Shown: in pieces, positions 1 to 6,270 of the stretch
How the letters are laid out: each line of letters begins with the position of its first letter
Numbering within the stretch: the stretch's first letter is position 1
Origin: Desulfobacteraceae bacterium
GTDB taxonomy: Bacteria; Desulfobacterota; Desulfobacteria; Desulfobacterales; UBA11574
DNA length: 6,387 nucleotides
Assembly: GCA_013203195.1 (NCBI GenBank)
Contig: JABMQM010000490.1
Coordinates: forward strand, 1 to 6,387
Direction: 5' to 3'
Made by a program: the position numbers and the translations under genes
Notes under the pieces: model-generated
The model's database searches: none
Seen by the model: the letters and a program-made list of their open reading frames with translations, nothing else
What the model was told of the DNA's origin: nothing

Positions 1-2239
1 CGCGATGCCTGGTACAGATGGTATTCAGTTCATGAAAGAGGCAAAAGAATCCTTTCCACATTTGGACTTCATAATCATGACGGGCTACGCTGCTGAATAC
101 ACATACGAGGATATTATTCATGCTGGTGCTACTGATTATCTGTCCAAGCCTTATGGATTAGGAGAATTACGGGCTAAAACAGGACGGATCGAAAGGGAAA
201 AGAGGGTATTAAAGGAGTTCAAAGAAACCAATGAGCAGTTGGAAGCTGCTATAGAGCGAGCCAATCAGATGGCAGTGAAGGCTGAGATAGCAACCATATC
301 CAAGAGTGAGTTTTTGGCCAACATGAGCCATGAAATCCGCACACCCATGAACGGAGTCATTGGCATGACCGGACTTTTGCTGGGTACCGATTTAACGCCG
401 GAACAGCGCGAATATGCCGAGACGGTAAGAAGCAGCGCAGATTCATTATTGAAGATAATCAATGACATTCTTGATTATTCTAAAATCGAAACCAAGAAGC
501 TTGACCTTGAAAATATCGATTTTGATTTGAGGGTAGCTATGGACGAATTGAGCAATCTGGCAGCCATAAATGCGCACGAGAAGGGCCTTAAGTACGTAGC
601 CATGATTCATCCAGAAGTCCCTTCACTTTTATGTGGAGATCCCGGACGTTTACGCCAGATACTGATCAATCTTGTGGACAACGCGACCAAGTTTACAAAA
701 GAGGGCGAAGTGGCTGTTCGTATCTCTCTTGAAGATGAAAATTCAACCCATGCCACTATCCGCTTTAGTGTTACCGACACAGGGATAGGTATTCCCAAAG
801 ATCGAATGGGCCGTCTCTTTCAGTCATTCTCTCAGGTTGACAGTTCCACAACCCGCAAGTTTGGCGGAACAGGTTTGGGGCTGACTATATCAAAACAGCT
901 TGCAGAGATGATAGGCGGTCAAATTGGAGTAGAGAGTGAGGAGGGTAAAGGCTCTACATTCTGGTTTACAGCAGTTTTTGAAAAACAGCCTGAAGACAAG
1001 GAGGAAAGGGTTGTTGTCCCCGAGGATATCAAAGGAAAACGCATCCTGATAGTGGATGATAATGCGACCAATCGGTACGTTTTGCGAGAGCAATTGAAAT
1101 CGTGGGAATGCCTATATGGCGAGACTTCAAGTGCAATGCAGGCATTAGAAGAGCTTCGCTTTGCAGTAGATAGTAAAGATCCGTACGAGATGGCAATTAT
1201 TAACATGCAGATGCCTGAAATGGATGGGGAGACCCTTGGGAATAAGATCAAACAAGATCCTGATCTGCAAAACACCATACTGGTCATGATAACCTCATTG
1301 GGTCAGCGTGGAGATGCGAAACGATTAGAACAGATCGGATTTGCCGCATATCTGACCAAGCCGGTCAAACAGTCACAGCTCTACGACTGTCTTGCCACGG
1401 TTTCTGGTATGCAGAAGGAAGCGCAAAAGGATCGACCTGCGGCAATTGTTACCCGGCACTCTCTTACAGAGGATCAAAAGCGCAGAGTTCGCATCCTGTT
1501 GGCTGAAGACAATGTTATCAACCAAAAAGTGGCATTGAGTATCCTTGGAAAACTTGGATACAGTGCTGATACTGTCGCCAATGGCCAAGAAGCGGTCAAG
1601 GCTTTGGGGATGATCCCTTACGATGTTGTATTGATGGATTGTCAGATGCCGAAAATGGACGGTTATGAAGCAACCGGTGAAATCCGTAATCCAAACTCGA
1701 AAGTGCTCGATCACAAGGTGCCTGTTATTGCCATGACAGCACATGCCATGCAGGGTGATCGTGAAAAATGTCTGGAAGCCGGTATGGACGACTACCTCTC
1801 AAAGCCGGTTAAACCGCAGGAACTTTTTGATATGCTTGAGAAGTGGATAGTAAAACAGGGCTCTTCTCAGCAAGAGGAAACTACAGTCCGGGATATAGCG
1901 TCTGAGAAAGATGTCTTTGACAGGGCCGGTCTTCTGGATCGTCTCATGGGTGACGAAAAGCTTGCTAATGAAATCCTTGGCGCGTTTATGGAAGATGTTC
2001 CCCGCAAACTTACTGCTTTGAAAGAAGCCCTTGACAAGAGTGATGCACCCTCGGTTCAGCGCGAGGCTCACACTCTCAAGGGCACGGCCGCTAACGTTGG
2101 AGCATTGGCTCTGCAAGAGGTTGCAAATCAGATCGAGGTTGCCTGTGAGGCCGGGGGTTTGGCTAAAGCGAGCTCGCTTGCCGCGCAGCTCGATAAGCAG
2201 TTCGAGGTGCTGAATAAATTGTTTCAGCCAGACTTTTAA
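1..2239 (+). CDS. Hybrid sensor histidine kinase, 5' truncated by window edge (REC-HisKA-HATPase-REC-REC-HPt)
   Basis: Soluble multi-step phosphorelay kinase. The reading frame is already open at base 2; the ATG at base 5 is the Met of a receiver MPGTDG motif, so the true start lies upstream. Numbering from that Met: remainder of a receiver (1-60, T26, K48-P49); coiled-coil linker (about 60-100); HisKA with H109 in SHEIRTP; HATPase with N226 (N box), D258 in DTGIGIP and FGGTGLGL at 286-293; a receiver (about 347-465) with acid pair D351/D352, T430 and K452 but N400 where the phosphoacceptor Asp belongs; a canonical receiver (about 497-615) with E501/D502, D545, T578, K600; and a C-terminal HPt domain with H689 in AHTLKGTAAN. 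The expected relay is H109 to D545 to H689 and then to a separate receiver. The order resembles BarA/EvgS-type tripartite kinases but no membrane segment is visible. Domain calls are firm; the signal sensed is unknown. Confidence 0.95.
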   Translation, partial: AMPGTDGIQFMKEAKESFPHLDFIIMTGYAAEYTYEDIIHAGATDYLSKPYGLGELRAKTGRIEREKRVLKEFKETNEQLEAAIERANQMAVKAEIATISKSEFLANMSHEIRTPMNGVIGMTGLLLGTDLTPEQREYAETVRSSADSLLKIINDILDYSKIETKKLDLENIDFDLRVAMDELSNLAAINAHEKGLKYVAMIHPEVPSLLCGDPGRLRQILINLVDNATKFTKEGEVAVRISLEDENSTHATIRFSVTDTGIGIPKDRMGRLFQSFSQVDSSTTRKFGGTGLGLTISKQLAEMIGGQIGVESEEGKGSTFWFTAVFEKQPEDKEERVVVPEDIKGKRILIVDDNATNRYVLREQLKSWECLYGETSSAMQALEELRFAVDSKDPYEMAIINMQMPEMDGETLGNKIKQDPDLQNTILVMITSLGQRGDAKRLEQIGFAAYLTKPVKQSQLYDCLATVSGMQKEAQKDRPAAIVTRHSLTEDQKRRVRILLAEDNVINQKVALSILGKLGYSADTVANGQEAVKALGMIPYDVVLMDCQMPKMDGYEATGEIRNPNSKVLDHKVPVIAMTAHAMQGDREKCLEAGMDDYLSKPVKPQELFDMLEKWIVKQGSSQQEETTVRDIASEKDVFDRAGLLDRLMGDEKLANEILGAFMEDVPRKLTALKEALDKSDAPSVQREAHTLKGTAANVGALALQEVANQIEVACEAGGLAKASSLAAQLDKQFEVLNKLFQPDF

Positions 2240-2254
2240 AACAAGAATGTAAAG

Positions 2255-2279
2255 TGCCATGAGAATATTGATCGCTGAA
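2255..2279 (+). repeat. Direct repeat, copy 1: orphan receiver-gene start
   Basis: These 25 bases match 4909-4933 at 24 positions, including 21 consecutive identical bases (2255-2275). The distal copy is the start-codon region of the REC-DHp gene and encodes MRILIAE, the first beta strand of a receiver. Here the same seven residues are followed by unrelated sequence. Confidence 0.8.
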
Positions 2280-2390
2280 TCGGAGTACGAAAAGTGGCAT
2301 ATATTTTTTGGGTTCTCCCCGAGCAGTAGGCTTTACGAGTCCCGCTTTGCGAAGATACCGCTTTCGTTGCGGGGCTTATCTGCGCTATGA
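2259..2390 (+). pseudogene. Possible remnant of a receiver gene (43 codons)
   Basis: From the ATG at 2259 the frame reads MRILIAE, identical to the N-terminus of the protein at 4913, then diverges into 36 residues (ESEYEKWHIFF and onward) with no receiver motif: no second acidic residue, no phosphoacceptor Asp and no Lys-Pro. It ends with TGA at 2388-2390, which overlaps the ATG at 2387 in an ATGA junction. No clear Shine-Dalgarno sequence precedes it. I infer the 5' end of a receiver gene joined to foreign or decayed sequence. It could instead be a short coupling leader for the HPt gene, or a chance remnant of recombination. Confidence 0.35.
2341..2374. other. GC-rich imperfect hairpin in the gap before the HPt gene
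   Basis: CCCGC at 2341-2345 pairs with GCGGG at 2369-2373, and CGAA at 2350-2353 pairs with TTCG at 2362-2365, leaving a small internal loop and an 8-nt apical loop. No T tract follows, so it is not a standard terminator. It lies just upstream of the HPt start and is richer in G+C than its surroundings. It could influence HPt translation or belong to a dispersed repeat; neither can be decided here. Confidence 0.35.
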
Positions 2391-2713
2391 GAATAGTTAT
2401 GAATTTAAAAGAATTATCGAAAAACCTGGGCTTGGACGAAGACGAATATATGGAGCTGTTGGAACTTTTTTTTGAGACAAGCATGGCTGACCTTAATCAG
2501 CTTCAAAGGGCCATTGAGACAGCAGATGCGGAGAAGGTTGCTAGTATCGCCCATTCATTTAAAGGTGCCGCCGTAAATTTGGGATTAAATGAGTTTGTCG
2601 AAATTGCAAAAGACATAGCAATAACAGCTAGTAATGGTCAACTGGAGGACACAGCCCGCGTCGCCCGGACATTAAAAGAAAGTCTGGACAGCATTGCCGG
2701 CGTTGTTAAGTGA
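2387..2713 (+). CDS. Stand-alone HPt (histidine phosphotransfer) protein
   Basis: A small all-helical phosphotransfer protein that would carry phosphate between receiver domains of different proteins in the cytoplasm. The HPt signature is ASIAHSFKGAAVNLG; the phosphorylatable His is residue 56 from the ATG at 2387, or 52 from the in-frame ATG at 2399. The Lys and Gly downstream of the His are conserved. With 104-108 residues it is a complete single HPt domain with no kinase or receiver attached. The start is uncertain. ATG 2387 overlaps the TGA of a short upstream frame (ATGA), suggesting coupling; ATG 2399 (MNLKELSKNL) fits the usual domain boundary better. Neither has a strong Shine-Dalgarno sequence. 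An eight-T run near 2466-2473 is decoded in frame as Leu-Phe-Phe. Its position between two hybrid kinases suggests it links them or passes phosphate to the stand-alone receiver at 5594. Confidence 0.88.
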   Translation: MRIVMNLKELSKNLGLDEDEYMELLELFFETSMADLNQLQRAIETADAEKVASIAHSFKGAAVNLGLNEFVEIAKDIAITASNGQLEDTARVARTLKESLDSIAGVVK

Positions 2714-2782
2714 TGAGGGTATATTACTAATTGGATTAAAAGTCACTCGACATTGAACTCCTTAGTAAAAGGAAATAATTAT

Positions 2783-4720
2783 ATGAAGAAAATGTTGGTG
2801 GTAGATAATCATCCAATGTTGCTCAAGGTCATGTCCAATTTACTTGACAAGCAAGGGCATCAGGTTTTGACGGCCTTAGACGGTCTGGCCGCTCTGGAAA
2901 TTTTAAAGACCTACACCCCCGATGTCATATTTATTGACCTTGTAATGCCCAATATCAGCGGAGAGAAGCTCTGCCGGATTATTCGTAGTATGCCGAAGCT
3001 TAAAAATGTTTTTCTTGTTATTCTTTCTGCAATTGCTGCCGAGGAAGGGGCATCCTGTGCTGATTATAATGCCCATGCCTGCATTGCCAAGGGCCCTTTG
3101 AATAAAATGGGCGAGCATGTTCTTAGTGTGCTGGACCATTTAGATCGGGGGCGTGGCGATGATCTGCAAGGTAAAATAATTGGAAAAGAGGATATATATG
3201 AGCGGGAAATTACAAAGGAATTGCTTACATCCAAAAGGCATTATGAAACTACGCTAAACCACATGTCCGAAGGGCTCCTGGAACTTACTCTAGAATCAAA
3301 GATCGTTTACGCAAATCCTGCCGCTCTTGCTATAATCGGCATTCCTGAGGAAATGCTGCTTTCTTCAGACTTTGCGAAACTTTTCAACACAATACAATAT
3401 AATAAAATTAAGAACCTGCTGGAGGAGGCCGGCGACACGCAACGGACCATTGCCTTGGACTCTCCGGCTGAACTAAATAACAAACTGGTTTCCCTCAAAG
3501 TCATACCTGTTAAAGACGATGATCATAGTCATATTCTGGTCATTCTAAGTGACATTAGCCGGCGCAAGCAGCTTGAAGCCCAACTCCAACGAGCCCATAA
3601 AATGGAAGCCGTAGGCACATTGGCAGGTGGGGTGGCTCATGATCTCAATAATATTCTCTCCGGTATTGTAAGTTATCCTGACTTGATCTTAATGCAAATC
3701 CCGGAAAACAGTCCTTTAAGAAAGCCTATCGTAACCATGCAAGAGTCAGGGAAAAAAGCCGGCGTTATTGTGCAGGATTTATTAACCCTGGCAAGACGAG
3801 GTGTTGCCACTATGGAGGTGGTGAACATAAATGATATTATTACTGCATATTTGCAAAGCCCTGAACATCAAAAATTGCAATCATACCATCCAAGGGTTGC
3901 CGTGGAGACCAATCTTGAAGCAGAGCTCTTGAATATTTCAGGATCTTCTGTGCATTTAACCAAAACTTTTATGAATTTAGTCTCCAATGCAGCAGAGGCC
4001 ATGATTAATGGAGGCAAGATCTTCATATCCACTGAAAACTGTTATATTGACAGACCCATAAGTGGTTATGACTGTGTAGAGGAGGGTGATTATATTACTC
4101 TTAGAGTTTCTGATGCCGGCATAGGTATCTCTTCAAAGGATATAGACAGAATTTTTGAGCCTTTCTATACCAAAAAAATAATGGGCAGAAGCGGGACCGG
4201 GCTGGGTATGGCCGTTGTATGGGGCACAGTAAAAGACCATAATGGATACATTGATGTTCAAAGCATCAAAGGAAAAGGGACTACCTTTACACTCTATTTT
4301 CCTGTAAGCCGCCAAGAAATCGCCAAAGAAAAAACCCTGCTGCCAATGGAAGACTATATGGGTAAGGAAGAGTCAATTCTAGTGGTAGACGATGTCAAGG
4401 AGCAAAGAGAGATCGCATTTGCCATGTTGACTACTTTGGGTTATACAGTTGATACTGCTGCAAGCGGTGAAGAAGCAGTTGTATATTTAAAAGAACACGC
4501 CGTTGATTTAATCGTTCTCGATATGATTATGGATCCTGGTATAGACGGCCTGGACACATACAAGCAGATTCTAGAAATCCACCCAGGGCAAAAAGCAATT
4601 ATCGCAAGCGGGTTTTCTGAAACAGAACGTGTAAAAGAGGCTCAAAGACTTGGCGCTGGATCATATGTTAAGAAACCATACACATTAGAAAAGATAGGGT
4701 TGGCTGTTCGAGATGAGTAA
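2783..4720 (+). CDS. Soluble hybrid histidine kinase, REC-PAS-HisKA-HATPase-REC
   Basis: 645-residue cytoplasmic hybrid kinase. I chose ATG 2783 because AAAAGGA sits 9 nt upstream; a TTG ten codons earlier has no such site. N-terminal receiver (1-120): phosphoacceptor D52 in FIDLVMP, S82, K103. It is slightly degenerate: the usual acidic pair is D8-N9, and the Lys is followed by Gly instead of Pro. A PAS-like domain (about 150-270, ending DISRRKQLE) follows a helical linker. HisKA has H286 in GGVAHDLNNIL. HATPase has N402 in MNLVSNAAEAM, D444 in DAGIGIS, and GTGLGM from G471. The C-terminal receiver (about 538-645) is canonical: DD pair, D580 in VLDMIMDPGIDG, S609, K631-P. There is no membrane segment, HPt or output domain. 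The N-terminal receiver suggests that an upstream relay modulates this kinase, and the C-terminal receiver probably hands phosphate to an HPt. Family-level call is firm; ligand and targets are unknown. Confidence 0.95.
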   Translation: MKKMLVVDNHPMLLKVMSNLLDKQGHQVLTALDGLAALEILKTYTPDVIFIDLVMPNISGEKLCRIIRSMPKLKNVFLVILSAIAAEEGASCADYNAHACIAKGPLNKMGEHVLSVLDHLDRGRGDDLQGKIIGKEDIYEREITKELLTSKRHYETTLNHMSEGLLELTLESKIVYANPAALAIIGIPEEMLLSSDFAKLFNTIQYNKIKNLLEEAGDTQRTIALDSPAELNNKLVSLKVIPVKDDDHSHILVILSDISRRKQLEAQLQRAHKMEAVGTLAGGVAHDLNNILSGIVSYPDLILMQIPENSPLRKPIVTMQESGKKAGVIVQDLLTLARRGVATMEVVNINDIITAYLQSPEHQKLQSYHPRVAVETNLEAELLNISGSSVHLTKTFMNLVSNAAEAMINGGKIFISTENCYIDRPISGYDCVEEGDYITLRVSDAGIGISSKDIDRIFEPFYTKKIMGRSGTGLGMAVVWGTVKDHNGYIDVQSIKGKGTTFTLYFPVSRQEIAKEKTLLPMEDYMGKEESILVVDDVKEQREIAFAMLTTLGYTVDTAASGEEAVVYLKEHAVDLIVLDMIMDPGIDGLDTYKQILEIHPGQKAIIASGFSETERVKEAQRLGAGSYVKKPYTLEKIGLAVRDE

Positions 4721-4765
4721 AAAAATAGCCGAAGTTGTTTATGGTTCGTCAACTACGCCTCGGCT
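4717..4765 (-). terminator. Terminator-like hairpin, oriented for minus-strand transcription
   Basis: Just after the stop of the second kinase, AGCCGA (4727-4732) pairs with TCGGCT (4760-4765), extendable by one G-T and one G-C pair. An inner GTTG/CAAC pairing (4734-4737 with 4750-4753) is an alternative. Seven A residues (4719-4725) precede it, so read on the minus strand the stem is followed by ATTTTTTT. On the plus strand it has no T tract. No convincing minus-strand gene feeds into it, so its role is unclear. Confidence 0.3.
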
Positions 4766-4767
4766 CG

Positions 4768-4794
4768 TGATAGCTGCAAAAGGTGCGACTATCA
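4768..4794. other. Hairpin after the second kinase gene
   Basis: TGATAG (4768-4773) pairs exactly with CTATCA (4789-4794). After one C/A mismatch the stem continues with T-G, G-C and C-G pairs around the 7-nt loop AAAAGGT. Only ACTTTC follows, so it is at best a weak plus-strand terminator. It begins two bases after the preceding hairpin; together they fill most of the first half of this gap. Confidence 0.35.
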
Positions 4795-4809
4795 ACTTTC
4801 TGAATTCAT

Positions 4810-4817
4810 GTGATAAT
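4810..4817 (+). promoter_or_regulatory. Weak candidate extended -10 promoter for the REC-DHp gene
   Basis: TGTGATAAT fits an extended -10 element (TGn followed by GATAAT, 5 of 6 to TATAAT), about 95 bp before the ATG at 4913. No good -35 hexamer lies 16-18 bp upstream. The 192-bp gap, unlike the 18-nt spacing downstream, makes a separate promoter plausible. The call is motif-only. Confidence 0.2.
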
Positions 4818-4876
4818 CGAAACGTATCTTAACGAAATGGATTTTCAAGGTGAATCCGTTTAGCCTAAAATATCGC

Positions 4877-4891
4877 TGGCCGGCCATGGCC
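4877..4891. repeat. Two overlapping perfect 10-bp palindromes
   Basis: TGGCCGGCCA (4877-4886) and GGCCATGGCC (4882-4891) are both perfect palindromes that share five bases. They lie 22-36 bp upstream of the REC-DHp start and could be a protein-binding site or simply a GC-rich coincidence. Confidence 0.4.
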
Positions 4892-4908
4892 TCAAAATGA
4901 TGGTGGCA

Positions 4909-4933
4909 TGCCATGAGAATATTGATCGCCGAA
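4909..4933 (+). repeat. Direct repeat, copy 2: start region of the REC-DHp gene
   Basis: Matches 2255-2279 at 24 of 25 positions, spanning TGCC before the ATG and the first seven codons. This copy continues into a full receiver and is therefore the intact version. Confidence 0.8.
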
Positions 4934-5575
4934 GATGATTCTACCTCTCGCCGCATCCTGGAAGCCGTTCTGGCCAAATGGGGATACGATGTTGTATCTG
5001 TCGTTGACGGAGCCGAGGCGTGGGAAAAACTGCAGAGTGTAGATGCTCCCAGACTGGCTATCCTGGACTGGATGATGCCGGAGATGGATGGCATTGAGGT
5101 TTGCCGCAGGCTGCGGCAGATGGAGACAACCACTCCAACGCATGTTATTCTTTTGACCGCACGGGGCGACAAGAAGGATATTATCGAAGGACTTGATGCA
5201 GGAGCCGACGACTATATCGCCAAACCGTTTGATAACGATGAACTTCGCGCGCGGATCAACGTTGGTCGCCGAATTGTTGAGTTGCAGGCCGCTCTGGCAG
5301 AAAAAGAAAAATTTCAAGGTGTCCTGGAAATGGCCGGAGCAGTCTGCCACGAAATGAACCAACCTATGCAGGTGGTTTCAGGGGTTTCTGAGCTATTGAT
5401 GATGGATATTCAGGATGATAATCCGCTCTATGAAAATATCAAGACTGTTCAAGAGCAAATTGACAAGATGGGTGCAATAACAAATAAACTTATGGGAGTC
5501 ACGCAATATAAGACTAAAGATTACCTGAAAGGAAAAATTATCGATATTGATAAAGCCACTAAATTGAACGACTAA
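4913..5575 (+). CDS. Receiver fused to a kinase-less DHp phosphoacceptor domain (REC-DHp)
   Basis: 220-residue cytoplasmic protein. ATG 4913 has GGTGG six bases upstream. Residues 1-120 form a canonical receiver: E7/D8/D9, phosphoacceptor D52 in AILDWMMPEMDG, T82, K104-P105. A helical linker (about 116-137, ELQAALAEKEKFQ) leads to a HisKA-type two-helix hairpin (about 138-202) with H146 in the H-box VCHEMNQPM. The protein then ends at KIIDIDKATKLND with no N, G1 or G2 ATP-binding box, so the catalytic domain is absent. The stop is a clean TAA and only 18 nt separate it from the next start, so this looks like the natural length, not a truncation. By family knowledge it cannot autophosphorylate. 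I infer that it exchanges phosphate between D52, H146 and partner receivers, or dimerises with a kinase, analogous in principle to Spo0B or ChpT. It could also be a non-catalytic scaffold. Confidence 0.9.
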   Translation: MRILIAEDDSTSRRILEAVLAKWGYDVVSVVDGAEAWEKLQSVDAPRLAILDWMMPEMDGIEVCRRLRQMETTTPTHVILLTARGDKKDIIEGLDAGADDYIAKPFDNDELRARINVGRRIVELQAALAEKEKFQGVLEMAGAVCHEMNQPMQVVSGVSELLMMDIQDDNPLYENIKTVQEQIDKMGAITNKLMGVTQYKTKDYLKGKIIDIDKATKLND

Positions 5576-5593
5576 AATATATGGGGTATGATT

Positions 5594-5980
5594 ATGAGTA
5601 ATAGAAAGATTTTGGTTGTCGATGATGAAAAGGCCATTCGGAACATGTTTGAGCAGGCTTTTATCCGAGGCGGTTATAAAGTCCGGACTGCTGCAAGTGC
5701 AGAAGAGGCCCTTGAACTTTTGAAGGGTGAAAAAATTCAGGTCATGTTTCTGGATCTAAACATGCCGTGGATGAACGGTATTGATTTGTGTAAAGAGATT
5801 CGAAAAGATTTTCCAATGGCCATCATCCATGCGGTAACCGGGTATTATTCGCTTTTTGAGCTTGCGGATTGCCGTGAGGCAGGTTTTGACGATTATTTTA
5901 CAAAACCGGCTGACTTGAAAATGCTGTTAAATGCTGCACAAGATGCTTTTGAAAAAATAGACAGGTGGAAAAAGCGATAA
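5594..5980 (+). CDS. Stand-alone receiver (CheY/Spo0F-like single-domain response regulator)
   Basis: 128-residue single receiver with no output domain. ATG 5594 (MSNRKILVVDDE) is preferred because GGGG at 5583-5586 is 7 nt upstream; the in-frame ATG at 5588 would leave only one base. All catalytic positions are present: DDE acidic cluster near residues 10-12, phosphoacceptor D54 in FLDLNMPWMNG, T82 in AVTGYY, K104-P105. The family MDG reads MNG here, a common tolerated change. The C-terminus ends right after the last helix (FEKIDRWKKR). The 18-nt spacing to the REC-DHp gene implies co-transcription. Such proteins either act by binding a partner, as CheY does, or shuttle phosphate, as Spo0F does. 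Given the neighbouring HPt, HPt-bearing kinase and DHp protein, a shuttle role is a reasonable inference. No target can be named. Confidence 0.93.
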   Translation: MSNRKILVVDDEKAIRNMFEQAFIRGGYKVRTAASAEEALELLKGEKIQVMFLDLNMPWMNGIDLCKEIRKDFPMAIIHAVTGYYSLFELADCREAGFDDYFTKPADLKMLLNAAQDAFEKIDRWKKR

Positions 5981-6111
5981 AGAATAGTGGTTTTAGCAGA
6001 GGCAAATTGAAAAATTGATAGCGACTGCTGTTCACCTGCAATGTATCGACACGCCATAAACCCCTTTAATTCCGTGGATATGTAACGAGTATCAACGCGC
6101 TTAATCCTGGA

Positions 6112-6237
6112 TCACCGGAACCTTCCAGCTTCTTTAGTAATATATTCATTTAAGGCATAAAATTTGAATTGGGGGGCTAATTTGCTGGTGATAAGGTTTG
6201 CATATCTAATGGGAGAAGGTTGTAGGGATATATTCAT
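6112..6237 (-). CDS. Doubtful 41-residue ORF on the minus strand
   Basis: From ATG at 6237 the frame encodes MNISLQPSPI to EAGRFR and stops with TGA at 6114-6112. It is basic, with no signal peptide, membrane segment or motif I recognise. In favour: a very strong Shine-Dalgarno sequence, AAAGGAGGTG, at 6260-6251 on the same strand. Against: the spacing to the ATG is about 15 nt, the site lies inside a hairpin, and no good promoter is visible. A TTG four bases earlier, in a different frame, gives only 11 codons. Most likely not a gene, or a decayed one. Confidence 0.15.
   Translation of the reverse strand: MNISLQPSPIRYANLITSKLAPQFKFYALNEYITKEAGRFR
6135..6154 (+). repeat. Direct repeat pair, copy 1 (partner 6223-6242)
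   Basis: 17 of 20 bases match 6223-6242; the core ATATATTCATT is identical. The copies are 88 bp apart. They could be flanks of a small insertion or a duplicated binding site. Confidence 0.6.
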
Positions 6238-6242
6238 TCAAG
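6223..6242 (+). repeat. Direct repeat pair, copy 2 (partner 6135-6154)
   Basis: Second copy, with mismatches at its positions 4, 5 and 17. Its last six bases, TTCAAG, also form the outer left arm of the adjacent hairpin. Confidence 0.6.
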
Positions 6243-6266
6243 AGGATTCACACCTCCTTTCTTGAA
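6237..6266. other. Stable hairpin overlapping a strong minus-strand Shine-Dalgarno sequence
   Basis: TTCAAG plus AGGA (6237-6246) pairs with TCCT (6255-6258) and CTTGAA (6261-6266), with a two-T bulge and the loop TTCACACC. All ten stem pairs are Watson-Crick. No T tract follows on either strand, so a terminator is unlikely. On the minus strand the AGGAGG ribosome-binding motif falls in the stem and loop. Confidence 0.5.
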
Positions 6267-6270
6267 ACTC

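Noticed and set aside
919..1287. Minus-strand ORF of 122 codons inside the first kinase, and similar antisense frames at 1373-1744, 1799-2260 and 4892-5362
   Set aside because: They lie wholly or almost wholly within well-supported plus-strand domains, show no recognisable motifs and behave as codon shadows.
2287..2305. Sigma-54 promoter-like TGGCAT followed by a T-rich stretch
   Set aside because: The required GC element at the fixed distance after GG is missing; only T residues and GG follow.
2466..2473. Programmed frameshift at the eight-T run in the HPt gene
   Set aside because: The frame continues through a complete HPt signature without a shift, and no alternative frame gives a longer product.
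2753..2782. TTG start ten codons upstream for the second kinase
   Set aside because: There is no Shine-Dalgarno sequence before it, while ATG 2783 has AAAAGGA at good spacing and begins directly with the receiver first strand.
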